Assembly (NCBI GenBank): GCA_963723455.1
Contig: CAVRQM010000005.1
Span: 620,001 to 684,000 of the forward strand
DNA: 64,000 bases
Reading direction: 5' to 3'
Origin: CAVRQM01 sp963723455
GTDB lineage: Bacteria > Pseudomonadota > Alphaproteobacteria > Acetobacterales > Acetobacteraceae
How positions within the stretch are numbered: position 1 is the first letter of the stretch; each line of letters starts with the position of its first letter. Positions 8,754 to 17,243 of the stretch are shown here, piece after piece. The position numbers and the translations under genes are program-made. The notes under the pieces were generated by a model. The model did no database searches. It saw nothing but the letters and a program-made list of their open reading frames with translations, and was not told where the DNA came from.

Positions 8754-9508
8754 CCGCATCGCTTGCCGGCCAGACTGTTCTGGTGACCGGGGCCGGGCAC
8801 GGGCTGGGCCGCGCCATCGCGCTGGCGTTCGCCGGGGCCGGGGCGCGGGTCTGGGCCTGCGATGTGAACGCGGCGGGCCTGGCCGAGACGGCCGCGCTGG
8901 GTGGCGGATCGGTCGCGGTGCAGCCGTTGGATGTCACAGACCCCGCGCAGGTGCGCGCGGCCGTCGCCGCAGCGATGCAGGCGACCGGTCGCATCGAGGT
9001 GCTCGTCAATGACGCCGGCGGCGTGTGCGGCCAGGTCGGACGCCCGATCGAGGAGGTGGCGCTGGCCGACTGGCAGGCGATCTTCGCCGCCAACGCCACC
9101 GGCGGCTTCCTGTGCTGCCAGGCGGTCGCCCCGGTGATGAAGCAGCACCGCTACGGCCGCATCGTCACCATCTCAAGCGGCGCCGGCCTGGGCATCAGCC
9201 TGACCGGCATCCAGGCCTATGCAGCGGCCAAGGCGGCGCAGATCGGGCTGACCCGCCAGCTCGGCCACGAACTCGGCCCGTTCGGCATCACGGTGAACAG
9301 CGTGGCGCCCGGCTTCGTTCGCTCCAATCCGACCACCGAGCGGCAATGGGACAGCTATGGCGAGGCCGGGCAGCAAGCGCTGCTGGCGGGGGTCGCGATG
9401 CGCCGGCTGGGCACGCCGGCCGACATCGCGCATGCGGTGCTGTTCCTGGCCTCGCCGGAAGCGGGCTGGATCTGCGGGCAGACACTGGCCGTGGACGGCG
9501 GCAAGTGA
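8750..9508 (+). CDS. SDR-family NAD(P)-dependent oxidoreductase
   Basis: This classical short-chain dehydrogenase has 252 residues: cofactor motif TGAGHGLG at 13-20, NDAG at 87-90, catalytic Ser near 142-143 in ISSGAG, and YAAAK with Tyr157 and Lys161, then NSVAPGFVRSN and a C-terminal ICGQTLAVDGG. An acidic residue after the second strand (CDVN) suggests NAD rather than NADP. The GTG start at 8750 overlaps the stop of the ketopantoate-reductase remnant (GTGA), and its own stop overlaps the GTG of the M20 gene. It is the first intact gene after the decayed stretch. The substrate is unknown; a 3-oxoacyl-ACP-reductase-like or catabolic alcohol dehydrogenase role are both possible. Confidence 0.88.
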   Translation: MTASLAGQTVLVTGAGHGLGRAIALAFAGAGARVWACDVNAAGLAETAALGGGSVAVQPLDVTDPAQVRAAVAAAMQATGRIEVLVNDAGGVCGQVGRPIEEVALADWQAIFAANATGGFLCCQAVAPVMKQHRYGRIVTISSGAGLGISLTGIQAYAAAKAAQIGLTRQLGHELGPFGITVNSVAPGFVRSNPTTERQWDSYGEAGQQALLAGVAMRRLGTPADIAHAVLFLASPEAGWICGQTLAVDGGK

Positions 9509-10893
9509 GCGCCGCAGCCGAGGCCTGGCTGGCCGGGCGGCTGCCGGCGATCCTGGCCGATCTGACGGCCTTCGCCGCCATCCCCAGCGTGTCCACCGAC
9601 CCGGCGCACGCGCCCGACATTCGGCGCGGCGCGGACTGGCTCGCGGCGCGGATGCGCCGGGCGGGATTGCAGGACGCGGCGGTGCGCGAGACCGGAGGCC
9701 ACCCGGTCGTGACGGCCGCCTGGCTGCACGCGCCGGACGCGCCCACCATCCTGATCTACGGCCATTACGACGTGCAGCCGGCCGATCCGGTCGAAGCGTG
9801 GCGCACGCCCGCGTTCCAGCCGACCGTGCGCGACGGCCGGCTGTACGGGCGCGGCGTGTCCGACGACAAGGGGCCGATGCTGATTGCGGTCATGGTCGCC
9901 GAGGCGTTCCTGGCCACCGCCGGGCGGCTGCCGGTCAACGTCAAGTTCCTGATCGAGGGCGAGGAGGAACTCGGCAGCGCGCATCTGGAGCGGTTCGTGG
10001 CCGCCAATGCCGCGACGCTGGCGGCGGATTTCGTGCTGTCCGCGGATGGCGCGATGTGGCGGGCGGATCTGCCGAGCGTGACCGTCGCGAGCCGCGGCAT
10101 CTGCACCGTCGAGCTTTCGCTGGCCGGCGCGGCGAAAGACCTCCATTCCGGCCGGCACGGCGGCTCCGCCCCCAATCCGCTGTCCGGCATGGCGCGGCTG
10201 CTGGCCGGGCTGCATGACGGTCACGGCCGGGTGGCGGTGGCCGGGTTCTATGACGGCGTGGTTGAGCCGTCCGCAGCGACGCGGGCCGGGCTGGCGGCGA
10301 TCGGGTTCGACGAGGCGGGGTATCTGGCGGAGATCGGCGCTGCCGGTCCAGGCGGCGAGGACGGGCTGGCGCTGCTGGAGCGGCAATGGCTGCGGCCGAC
10401 GCTGGAGTTGAACGGGCTATGGGGCGGCTATGCCGGCCCGGGCAGCAAGACGGTGATCCCGTCGCGGGCGCAGGCCAAGCTGTCCTGCCGCCTGGTGCCG
10501 GGGCAGGATCCGCGGCGCGTCCAGCGCCTGATCGCCGAGCATCTGCACGCGGCATGCCCCGGCCGGTTCCGGCTGGAGGTGACGCTGCCCGACCATGCGG
10601 CGCTGCCCTATGCGATCCCCGAGGACCACCCTGGTCTGCTGCTGGCCGAGGACGTGCTGGAGCAGGTGGCCGGCCGCCGGCCGGTGCGGGTGCGAATGGG
10701 CGCGACCATTCCCATCGGCGAGGTGTTCTCGCGCGTGCTGGGCATCGACACGGTGTTCTTCTCGTTCTCGACCGCCGATGAGGACTATCACGCGCCCAAC
10801 GAGTTCTTTCGGTTGTCGAGCCTGCGTGACGGCCTGGCCGCCTGGGCGCGATACTGGACCCGGTTGGGGGACGGATCAGGCAGGCTCGGCTGA
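9505..10893 (+). CDS. M20-family metallopeptidase (CNDP-like dipeptidase)
   Basis: A 462-residue M20 peptidase with a two-zinc site. The expected ligands are visible in order: His/Asp in YGHYDVQP, Asp in GVSDDKGP, the catalytic and binding Glu pair in EGEEELGS, Asp in LSADGAMW and His in DYHAPNE near the end. A lid/dimerisation insert begins at about residue 200 (GAAKDLHSGRHGG). This layout matches cytosolic dipeptidases that cleave small dipeptides, but amidohydrolase activity on other N-acyl compounds is also possible. The GTG start at 9505 overlaps the SDR stop. Its last 18 bases overlap the convergent gene at 10876. Confidence 0.9.
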   Translation: MSAAAEAWLAGRLPAILADLTAFAAIPSVSTDPAHAPDIRRGADWLAARMRRAGLQDAAVRETGGHPVVTAAWLHAPDAPTILIYGHYDVQPADPVEAWRTPAFQPTVRDGRLYGRGVSDDKGPMLIAVMVAEAFLATAGRLPVNVKFLIEGEEELGSAHLERFVAANAATLAADFVLSADGAMWRADLPSVTVASRGICTVELSLAGAAKDLHSGRHGGSAPNPLSGMARLLAGLHDGHGRVAVAGFYDGVVEPSAATRAGLAAIGFDEAGYLAEIGAAGPGGEDGLALLERQWLRPTLELNGLWGGYAGPGSKTVIPSRAQAKLSCRLVPGQDPRRVQRLIAEHLHAACPGRFRLEVTLPDHAALPYAIPEDHPGLLLAEDVLEQVAGRRPVRVRMGATIPIGEVFSRVLGIDTVFFSFSTADEDYHAPNEFFRLSSLRDGLAAWARYWTRLGDGSGRLG

Positions 10894-11910
10894 CGCCGGC
10901 CGCGTCGGCCGACTGCCTTCCGGGCAGGATGGCGTGGCCGCATAGCGCCGACCGGATTGCGCGCGCATCAGGGCGATGGCGAATTGCTGGCGCACGTCGT
11001 GGCGGATCGCGATCTCGCGCATCCGGGCCAGCTCTGTCGGCGCATCCGCTTGCAGCGCATACCGCGCCGACCGCTCCAGCTTGCGCACGTAGCGCGGCAA
11101 ATCGAGCACCGCATGGAATATCCCGCCCGGTTCCGCCAAGCGCTCGTCGGTCTCCAGCAGCGCCAGTTCGGCGCGGAACAGCCCGGTCTGCGCCAGGTCC
11201 TCAAGCCGCCCGATGCGGACGCCGTGTTCCAGCAGCGCTGCGGCGATGAAGCACTCGCAGATCGCCCAGCGTTCGCCCGCGACGCGCCGCCGGGCCAGCA
11301 TGCGCCGGTCGGACTCCAGCAGACGCAGCGCGGCGGCCGACAGCAGCATGGCCATCATCGGCACATAGGCCCGGCGGCGATACGGCAGCGCCTCGGCGCT
11401 GGCGCGAAACGCCCAGGTCTCGACGCCGCGCGGCCGCAGCGTCAGCCAGTCGCAGGCGGCGCGCCGCATCCAGGCCGCGATGTCGGCCAGATCCACCGTA
11501 AGCCTGACATCCGCGTCAAACCGGAAATAAAACTCGTAGTCGGGCAGCACGGCGGCGGCTTGATACAGGGCATAGTCAAGGTTCCACCACATGCCGCGAT
11601 CCGGCGGCAGACCCTGGTCCACGAATCCCTGCATCGTGTGCGCGATCTTGCGGAAGCCGCGCACCGGCACCTCGCCATCCGTCTCGTTGGCCAGGACGTA
11701 GAAATCCAGCCCGCGCGACCGCGCCGCCAGCGCCGCCGCCTGCCGCTCGGTATAGGCGTCCCATTGATGCGTGTGGAACAGCACCGCCGCGGATCCTCCC
11801 GCGCGCGGCCCCCCGGGGCGGCAAGCCGGTCGGCTGGTCGAATCCGGCATCTGTTCCAGCCCGCTTCCGTAACGGCCCACGATCACGCGCGGGAACGCCG
11901 GCCGCGTCAC
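10876..11910 (-). CDS. uncharacterised protein with glycosyltransferase-like DAD motif
   Basis: This protein of about 344 residues has no signal peptide and no membrane segment. The pattern LFHTHQWDAYTERQ, DFYVLANETDG, MWWNLDYALYQAA and especially FYFRFDADVRL is like the nucleotide-sugar (DxD) site of a GT-A glycosyltransferase, with many Arg/Ala-rich helices in the second half. I cannot name a family with confidence. The start is uncertain: the first ATG (11910) precedes about 35 low-complexity residues, and MPDSTS at 11850 is an alternative. It converges on the M20 gene with an 18-base overlap and has no obvious operon partner. Confidence 0.6.
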   Translation of the reverse strand: MTRPAFPRVIVGRYGSGLEQMPDSTSRPACRPGGPRAGGSAAVLFHTHQWDAYTERQAAALAARSRGLDFYVLANETDGEVPVRGFRKIAHTMQGFVDQGLPPDRGMWWNLDYALYQAAAVLPDYEFYFRFDADVRLTVDLADIAAWMRRAACDWLTLRPRGVETWAFRASAEALPYRRRAYVPMMAMLLSAAALRLLESDRRMLARRRVAGERWAICECFIAAALLEHGVRIGRLEDLAQTGLFRAELALLETDERLAEPGGIFHAVLDLPRYVRKLERSARYALQADAPTELARMREIAIRHDVRQQFAIALMRAQSGRRYAATPSCPEGSRPTRPASAEPA

Positions 11911-11990
11911 TCAGGGAGCAGGACTGCGTAAACTTCCGTCAACCGCGCGGCACGGATCCGGCAAATCGCCAGGGCGGTTGAAAGGAGCGG

Positions 11991-13157
11991 CTATGGCGCG
12001 AAGACGGCGCGGATGCAGCCGTCCTGCTTCTGCTTGAACAGGGCATAGCCGTGCGGCCCGTCCTCCAGCGGCATCGGATGGGTCAGCAGGTATGACGGAT
12101 CCAGCTCGCCCCGGGCGATCCAGTCGAACAGCCGTCCGACATAGCGCTGCCCCGCCTGCTGGCCGGAGCGGATGGTCAGCGCCTTATTGACCACCGCGCC
12201 CATCGGGAACTTGTCGATGAACGAGCCGTACACCCCCATCACCGACACCGTGCCCCCCTTGCGGCAGGCGTAGATCGCCTGGCGCAGCGCGCCGATGCGC
12301 TCGGACAGCATCATCTGGTGCTTGGCCGTGTCGTACAGGTGCATCGGCCCGGTGCCGTGCGCCTCCATGCCGACGCAATCGATGCAGCGGTCCGGCCCGC
12401 GTCCGCCGGTCAGTTCGTCCAGCGCCTCGGACACATCGACCTGCTCATAGTCCAGCACCTCCGCGCCGCCGCGCTCCTGCGCCAGCCGCAGCCGCTCGGG
12501 GAAGCGGTCGATGGCGATGACCCGGCCGGCACCCAGCAGGTAGGCGATGCGGATCGCCATCTGCCCCACGCCGCCGCAGCCCCACACCGCGACGACATCG
12601 CCCGGCTCGATGCCGGCGAGGTCGGCGCCCATGAACCCGGTCGGGCAGGCATCCGAGACGAACACCGCCTTTTCGTCCGGGATGCCCTCGGGGATTTTGA
12701 AGGCGTTGACCTCGGCGTACGGGATGCGGGCATAGGTCGCGTGACTGCCGGCATAGCCGCCGAAGGCGTGGCTGTAGCCGAAGATGCCGGCGCAGCCGTG
12801 GCCGTACGCGACCTCGGTGACGCGGCTATTCGGGTTGGAGTTGTCGCAGCACGAGAACTCCTGCCGCTTGCATTGGTGGCACTCGCCGCAGCCGATGATC
12901 GACACCACCACCACCCGGTCGCCGCGCTTGAGCGTCTGCACGGCGCTGCCGGTCTCGACGATCTCGCCGATGAACTCATGGCCGATGATGTCGCCCGGTT
13001 GCATCGTCGGCACATAGCCGCCGAGCAGATGCAGGTCCGAGCCGCATACCGACGACATGATGATCCGCACGATCGCGTCGCGCGGATTGACGATGCCGGG
13101 GTCTGGGATGCTTTCCACCCGCAGGTCGTTGACGCCGTTCCAGCACAGGGCGCGCAT
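11991..13157 (-). CDS. zinc-dependent alcohol dehydrogenase, formaldehyde-dehydrogenase-like
   Basis: A 388-residue medium-chain dehydrogenase. The catalytic zinc ligands are Cys38 in SSVCGSDLH and His60-Glu61 in GHEFIGEI. The structural zinc loop is GCGECHQCKRQEFSCC. The NAD site is WGCGGVGQMAI with an acidic IDRFPER after it. A long insert (SNPNSRVTEVAYGHGCAGIF) and CPTGFMGAD are typical of the glutathione-independent formaldehyde dehydrogenase-like and threonine-dehydrogenase-like group. The ATG at 13157 has a GAGGCGG ribosome site, and an upstream extension of the frame is low-complexity and rejected. It probably follows the SRPBCC gene in one operon (10 bases apart). The substrate is unknown. 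Confidence 0.9.
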   Translation of the reverse strand: MRALCWNGVNDLRVESIPDPGIVNPRDAIVRIIMSSVCGSDLHLLGGYVPTMQPGDIIGHEFIGEIVETGSAVQTLKRGDRVVVVSIIGCGECHQCKRQEFSCCDNSNPNSRVTEVAYGHGCAGIFGYSHAFGGYAGSHATYARIPYAEVNAFKIPEGIPDEKAVFVSDACPTGFMGADLAGIEPGDVVAVWGCGGVGQMAIRIAYLLGAGRVIAIDRFPERLRLAQERGGAEVLDYEQVDVSEALDELTGGRGPDRCIDCVGMEAHGTGPMHLYDTAKHQMMLSERIGALRQAIYACRKGGTVSVMGVYGSFIDKFPMGAVVNKALTIRSGQQAGQRYVGRLFDWIARGELDPSYLLTHPMPLEDGPHGYALFKQKQDGCIRAVFAP

Positions 13158-13167
13158 CGCCGCCTCC

Positions 13168-13956
13168 TCAACCGTTGCCGTGCGGTGTGGCCACCGGTCC
13201 GTCGCCGCGCATGGCGTTGCTGGCGACCTCGCCGGTCTCCATGATCTGCTTGAAACGGTCGAGCGCGCGGCGGGTCTGCACCGCCGGTTCCTGGCCCAGC
13301 ACGCGGGCGAGGGCGCGGCCGAGCTGGCCGCCGGGCGGCTCATAGGCGATCGAGGCGCGCACCTCGGTCCCGCGCCCGCCCGGCGCGTCGGAGAACTCCA
13401 CCCGGCCGCTGTTGCGGATGTCCGCGCCGGGCGCGCTCTCCCACGCGATCAGCGCGTCCGGCGTGTCGCCGGTCTGGATCGCGTCCCATTCGACCGTGTG
13501 CCCGGCCGGCGCGCGCACCACCCAATGCGTGTGCCGCTCGTCGCGCACATCGACCCGTTCGACCTCGTCCATGATGCGCGGCAGGTTGGCGAAGTCGCGA
13601 AAGAATGCGTACAGCTCGGCGCGCGGCCGGGCGATGGTGACGCTGCGCGCGACCGCCGCGGCGGTGCTCCAGCCGTGCTGCCTGGCGATCCGCCGCTCGG
13701 CCGGCGTCGGCATCAGCCGGCTGTAGATCAGGCTGTGCCCGGTCGCCCCGCGCGCGATCAGCGCGCCGCCCGCGGCCACGCCCAGCAGCCGCCCGAACAC
13801 GCCGCGCTGGCCGAGACCCCACAGCGTCACCAGGGCGCCAGCCGCGATGGAGGCAGTCTGCTCGCTCTCGCCCATGTTCTGCCAAGGGCCGCGCCAGGCG
13901 GCGCTGGGAAACGGCGCCGCGGTCGAGAAAACCCTGTTGCGTGCCGCGCCGCGCAT
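13168..13956 (-). CDS. SRPBCC-family protein with N-terminal membrane segment
   Basis: The N-terminal part has a glycine/alanine-rich hydrophobic stretch (VFGRLLGVAAGGALIARG). The second part looks like a START/polyketide-cyclase fold: SVTIARPRAELYAFFRDFAN, LPRIMDEVERVDV, THWVVRAPAG, IAWES, RVEFSDAPGGRGTEV. Such proteins often sit directly before a zinc alcohol dehydrogenase, as here. The start at 13956 has GGGGCGGAG in front; MGESEQ at 13875 is an alternative. The biochemical role is unknown; the fold suggests binding of a hydrophobic ligand at the membrane. Confidence 0.8.
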   Translation of the reverse strand: MRGAARNRVFSTAAPFPSAAWRGPWQNMGESEQTASIAAGALVTLWGLGQRGVFGRLLGVAAGGALIARGATGHSLIYSRLMPTPAERRIARQHGWSTAAAVARSVTIARPRAELYAFFRDFANLPRIMDEVERVDVRDERHTHWVVRAPAGHTVEWDAIQTGDTPDALIAWESAPGADIRNSGRVEFSDAPGGRGTEVRASIAYEPPGGQLGRALARVLGQEPAVQTRRALDRFKQIMETGEVASNAMRGDGPVATPHGNG

Positions 13957-14045
13957 CGCTCCGCCCCCTGCCGCAGATGACTGCGCCGGGTTACGCGCGG
14001 AGGGGAGGGGTGTTGCCGGCCTGTGCGGTCAGGGTTTCGCGAGCG

Positions 14046-14441
14046 TCAGCCGGCGGCGAGCCAGGCCGCATCGAACCAGCGGTCGGCGTCGCCGTCATAG
14101 GGCAGGCGGGTGATGTCCCAGTGACGGATCAGCCGGGCATAGGCGGTCCAGACCGCCGGGCCGCCGCCCACGAACACCACGCGGTCGGGGAAGCGGGCCA
14201 GCACCGACTCGGGGTCCATGTGCGAGCGGATTTCCACCAGCGTCATGTGCCGCGCCGCTTCGGGCGGCACCGAGCCGATGGTGACCGGGCCGGCCACCAG
14301 CACATGGCCGCGCGTCAGGTCGAAGAACCGTTCCACGTCGCGGCGGTATTCCTCGCCCTGATTGCCTTCCCACGGCATGCGCCCGCGCAGGCCGAGCTGG
14401 CCGCGCCGGCCGATCGCGCAGACGCTGCGGATATCGGCCAT
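14046..14441 (-). CDS. dihydrofolate reductase-like protein, short
   Basis: The protein begins IRSVCAIGRRGQLGLRGRMPW, which matches the folA pattern (xxAIgxxgxiGxxgxlPW), then FFDLTRGHVLVAGPVTIGS and VVFVGGGPAVWTAYARLI, matching the second conserved glycine-rich block. At 131 residues it is shorter than most chromosomal DHFRs (about 159) and lacks some of the C-terminal strands, so it may be a divergent paralogue rather than the main folate enzyme. The ATG at 14441 is 43 bases downstream of tRNA-Ala on the same strand, so it may be cotranscribed with the tRNA. Confidence 0.75.
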   Translation of the reverse strand: MADIRSVCAIGRRGQLGLRGRMPWEGNQGEEYRRDVERFFDLTRGHVLVAGPVTIGSVPPEAARHMTLVEIRSHMDPESVLARFPDRVVFVGGGPAVWTAYARLIRHWDITRLPYDGDADRWFDAAWLAAG

Positions 14442-14483
14442 GCGCCGGCTCTCCTTCGGACGGGTGACCGCGGCAGGGCAGGA

Positions 14484-14559
14484 TGGTGGAGCTGAGCGGG
14501 ATCGAACCGCTGACCTCCTCATTGCGAACGAGGCGCTCTCCCAACTGAGCTACAGCCCC
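14484..14559 (-). tRNA. tRNA-Ala (anticodon CGC)
   Basis: The minus strand folds as a cloverleaf of 76 bases. The acceptor stem is GGGGCTG with CAGCTCC (one G-U pair), the D-loop is GCTCAGTTGGGAGAGC, the anticodon arm is CCTCG-TTCGCAA-TGAGG, and the T-arm has GGTTCGATCC. The loop places CGC at 34-36, reading the alanine codon GCG. The 3' CCA is encoded. GCG is heavily used in this GC-rich window. Confidence 0.95.
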
Positions 14560-14599
14560 GCCCTGCGGCGGCGCGCAAAATGCGGAGGGGGGCGGGGCG

Positions 14600-14629
14600 A
14601 GTCTAAGCCGGTTCCCTCGCCCCGGACAA
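14600..14629 (-). promoter_or_regulatory. predicted sigma-70 promoter of tRNA-Ala
   Basis: On the minus strand TTGTCC (14629-14624) and TAGACT (14605-14600) are separated by 18 bases, and the -10 box ends about 40 bases before the tRNA. This is the best promoter match in the 135-base gap between the tRNA and yggT. Confidence 0.5.
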
Positions 14630-14694
14630 TCGGACGGCGTTGCGGGGGGGCAAGGGTGCCGATAGGTTGCGCGCCCCACACAAAGGCGCCCCGC

Positions 14695-15012
14695 GTGCTC
14701 AGCATCCTGTTCACCGTCGCGAATGCAATCCTGAACCTGTTCTGGTGGGCGGTGATCCTGGCCGCAATCATGCAGACGCTGATCTCGTTCGGCGTGTTGG
14801 ACACGCGCAACCGTATCGTCTGGTCGGTCGGCGATTTCCTGTACCGCGTGACCGAGCCGGCGTTGCGGCCGATCCGCCGCATGCTCCCCAATTTCGGCGG
14901 CCTGGACCTGAGCTTCCTGGTCGTGCTGCTGCTGATCTGGGTGGCGCAGATGCTGCTGGCGCGGATCTATTTCGCCGCTATGACCGGCAACCTGCAGGGA
15001 CTGGTGATGTGA
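14695..15012 (+). CDS. YggT-family membrane protein
   Basis: A 105-residue protein with two hydrophobic membrane stretches (about residues 5-27 and 68-92) and the family core between them: DTRNRIVWSVGDFLYRVTEP followed by LRPIRRMLPNFGGLDLS. YggT/Ycf19 proteins are inner-membrane proteins linked to osmotic or division-related functions, but their exact role is unknown. The GTG at 14695 is chosen because it sits directly before the hydrophobic start; the longer frame upstream crosses the tRNA. It overlaps folD by GTGA, so the two are translationally coupled. Confidence 0.85.
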   Translation: MLSILFTVANAILNLFWWAVILAAIMQTLISFGVLDTRNRIVWSVGDFLYRVTEPALRPIRRMLPNFGGLDLSFLVVLLLIWVAQMLLARIYFAAMTGNLQGLVM

Positions 15013-15869
15013 CGGCGCGCATAGTCGCCGCCCGGGTCATGGATGGCCGCGCGGTGGCCCAGGCGTTGCGCGACCGGGTCGCGGCGCGGGTGGCGGCGCT
15101 GGGCTGGCAGCCGGGGCTGGCCGTGGTGCTGGTGGGTGCGGACCCGGCCAGCGCGGTCTATGTCCGCACCAAGGACCGCGCCGCCGCCGCCGCCGGCATC
15201 GCCGCGCGCACCATCCGGCTGCCGGCCGAGACCACCGAGGCGGCGCTGCTGTCCGTGGTTGCGGGGCTGAACGCCGATCCGGCGGTGGATGCGATCCTGG
15301 TGCAGCTGCCGCTGCCCGCGCATATCCGCGCCCGCGCGGTGATCGAGGCGATCGACCCGGCGAAGGACGTGGACGGCTTCCACCCGGTCAATGTCGGCCG
15401 GCTGCAGGACGGGCTGGCGACCTTGGCCCCCTGCACCCCGCGCGGAGTGATGGCGCTGCTGGAGGCGTCCGGGATCGTGCTGCGGGGCGCGCGGGCGCTG
15501 GTGCTCGGGCGCTCGGCGATCGTCGGCAAGCCGATGGCGGCGCTGCTGACGACGGCGGATGCGACGGTGACGCTGGCCCATTCGCGCACCCGAGATCTGG
15601 CGGCGGAATGTCGCCGGGCCGAGGTGCTGGTGGCGGCGACAGGCCGGCCGGAGATGGTGCGCGGCGACTGGATCGCCCCGGGCGCCACGGTGATCGATGT
15701 CGGCATCAACCGGCTGGACGACGGGCGGCTGGTCGGCGACGTGGCATTCGATGAGGCCGCGGCGGTGGCGGGCGCGATCACCCCGGTGCCGGGCGGGGTC
15801 GGGCCGATGACGATTGCCTGCCTGCTGGAGAACACGGTGCTGGCGAGCGAGGCGCGGCGCACGCGGTAG
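15009..15869 (+). CDS. folD: methylenetetrahydrofolate dehydrogenase/cyclohydrolase (FolD)
   Basis: FolD converts 5,10-methylene-THF to 10-formyl-THF in two steps using NADP. Family marks are complete: YVRTKDRAA (catalytic Tyr and Lys), ILVQLPLPAHI, PAKDVDGFHPVNVG, LVLGRSAIVGKPMAALL (cofactor loop), AHSRTRDL, VIDVGINR and the closing TPVPGGVGPMTIACLLENT. The 286-residue length is normal. The GTG at 15009 overlaps the yggT stop; an ATG at 15039 would cut into the first strand. It converges on rdgB with a 16-base gap. Confidence 0.96.
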   Translation: MTARIVAARVMDGRAVAQALRDRVAARVAALGWQPGLAVVLVGADPASAVYVRTKDRAAAAAGIAARTIRLPAETTEAALLSVVAGLNADPAVDAILVQLPLPAHIRARAVIEAIDPAKDVDGFHPVNVGRLQDGLATLAPCTPRGVMALLEASGIVLRGARALVLGRSAIVGKPMAALLTTADATVTLAHSRTRDLAAECRRAEVLVAATGRPEMVRGDWIAPGATVIDVGINRLDDGRLVGDVAFDEAAAVAGAITPVPGGVGPMTIACLLENTVLASEARRTR

Positions 15870-15885
15870 GCGTTCTCGCGCGCGC

Positions 15886-16509
15886 TCAGGCCCGCGGCGG
15901 ATCCGTTTGCGGCGGCAGGCAGGCCGCCACGAACAGCCGCATCGCCCGCGCCCGGTGGTTGGTGGCGTGCTTCTCGGCCGGCAGCATCTGGCCATAGGTG
16001 CGCCGGTCGCCCTCGGGGCGGAACATCGGGTCGTAGCCGAAGCCGTTTTCGCCCTCGGGCGGCCAGACCAGTTCGCCGTCCACGCGGCCTTCGCAGACGA
16101 ACGCCTCGCCGTCCGGCCACGCCAGGCACAGCACGCTGATGAACTGCGCCGAGCGGTCTTCTGCGTCGCCCAGTTCGCGCTGCACGCGGGCCATCGCCGC
16201 CGCGAAGTCGCGCGGCAGGCCGGCCCAGCGAGCGGAGAAGATGCCCGGCGCGCCGCCCAGCGCGGTCACGCACAACCCGGAATCATCGGCCAGCGCCGGC
16301 CCGTTCGCCGCCCGCGCGGCGGCCAGCGCCTTCAGCCTGGCATTGCCGCCGAAATCCGGCTCGGTCTCCGGCGGCTCGGGCAGATGCAGGGCGGCCGCGG
16401 AGACCGTCTCAATTCCGAACGGCGCCAGCAGCTCGGTGATCTCGCGCAGCTTGCCGGGATTGTGCGTGGCCAGCACCAGCCGTTCGCCGCGCGCCAGCCG
16501 CCTGGTCAC
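15886..16509 (-). CDS. rdgB: XTP/dITP pyrophosphatase (RdgB)
   Basis: RdgB removes non-canonical purine triphosphates (dITP, XTP) from the nucleotide pool. The 207-residue protein has LATHNPGKLREI near its start, ALADDSGLCVTALGGAPGIF, SARWAG, GENGFGYDPMF and the final ATNHRARAM, all conserved in the HAM1 family. The GTG at 16509 overlaps the rph stop codon as read in the restored rph frame. Because rph is frameshifted, the rdgB frame is also open all the way up through rph, so a fused 448-residue product is possible. Confidence 0.95.
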   Translation of the reverse strand: MTRRLARGERLVLATHNPGKLREITELLAPFGIETVSAAALHLPEPPETEPDFGGNARLKALAAARAANGPALADDSGLCVTALGGAPGIFSARWAGLPRDFAAAMARVQRELGDAEDRSAQFISVLCLAWPDGEAFVCEGRVDGELVWPPEGENGFGYDPMFRPEGDRRTYGQMLPAEKHATNHRARAMRLFVAACLPPQTDPPRA

Positions 16510-17232
16510 GGCGAGACCGCCTCCAGCGCCGCGCTCTGCATCGCGAACAGCTCGCCACAGCCGGCCCGCGCCAGCGCCATCAGCTCGATGAATTGCGGCT
16601 CGGTGAATGGCGATCTTCTCGGCCGTGCCCTGGATCTCGACGATGCCGCCGGCGTCGGTGAGCACGAAGTTGGCGTCGGCCTGCGCACCGGAATCCTCGT
16701 CATAGTCCAGATCGAGCACCGCAGCGCCGCCCACCAATCCGCAACTCACCGCTGCGACCTGCCCGACCAGCGGCAGCGTCTTAATGACGTTCATCCGCAG
16801 CAGGTGGCGCAGCGCCAGCGACAGCGCCACCCAGGCGCCGGTGACCGAGGCGCAGCGCGTGCCGCCATCGGCGTTCAGCACGTCGCAGTCCAGCGTGACC
16901 GTCATCTCCCCAAGCGCCGCGCGATCGACCACGGCGCGCAGCGAGCGGCCGATCAGCCGCTGGATCTCCTGCGTGCGTCCCGACTGTTTGCCGCGCGCCG
17001 CCTCCCGGTCCCCGCGCGTGTGCGTGGCGCGCGGCAGCATGCCGTATTCGCCGGTCACCCAGCCCTGACCGGAATTGCGCAGGAACGGCGGCACGCGCGG
17101 CTCCACGCTGGCCGCGCACAGCACTTCGGTCGCGCCCATCCGGATCAGGCACGAGCCTTCGGCATGGCGTGCGAAGCCAGGCTCGATCGAGACGCGGCGC
17201 AGGGCGGACGGCGCTCGGCCGGAGGCGCGCAT
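16506..17232 (-). pseudogene. rph: ribonuclease PH, frameshifted near the C-terminus
   Basis: RNase PH trims tRNA 3' ends by phosphorolysis. The frame from the ATG at 17232 gives MRASGRAPSALRRV, GWVTGEYGMLPRATHTR, RTQEIQRLIGRSLRAVVD, LDCDVLNADGGTR and DLDYDEDSGAQADANFV, all typical. After EIQGTAEK an extra base near 16614 shifts the frame: the expected SPFTEPQFIELMALARAGCG and the end LFAMQSAALEAVSP are in the next frame, stopping at 16506. The total of 727 bases is 3n+1. As read, about the last 35 residues are lost and the frame continues into rdgB. A frameshift in rph is tolerated in E. coli K-12, so this could be real. Confidence 0.88.
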
Positions 17233-17243
17233 GGCGGTAATCC

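Noticed and set aside
10417..10791. A minus-strand open frame inside the M20 gene
   Set aside because: It overlaps a complete M20 peptidase and has no supporting motif or ribosome site.
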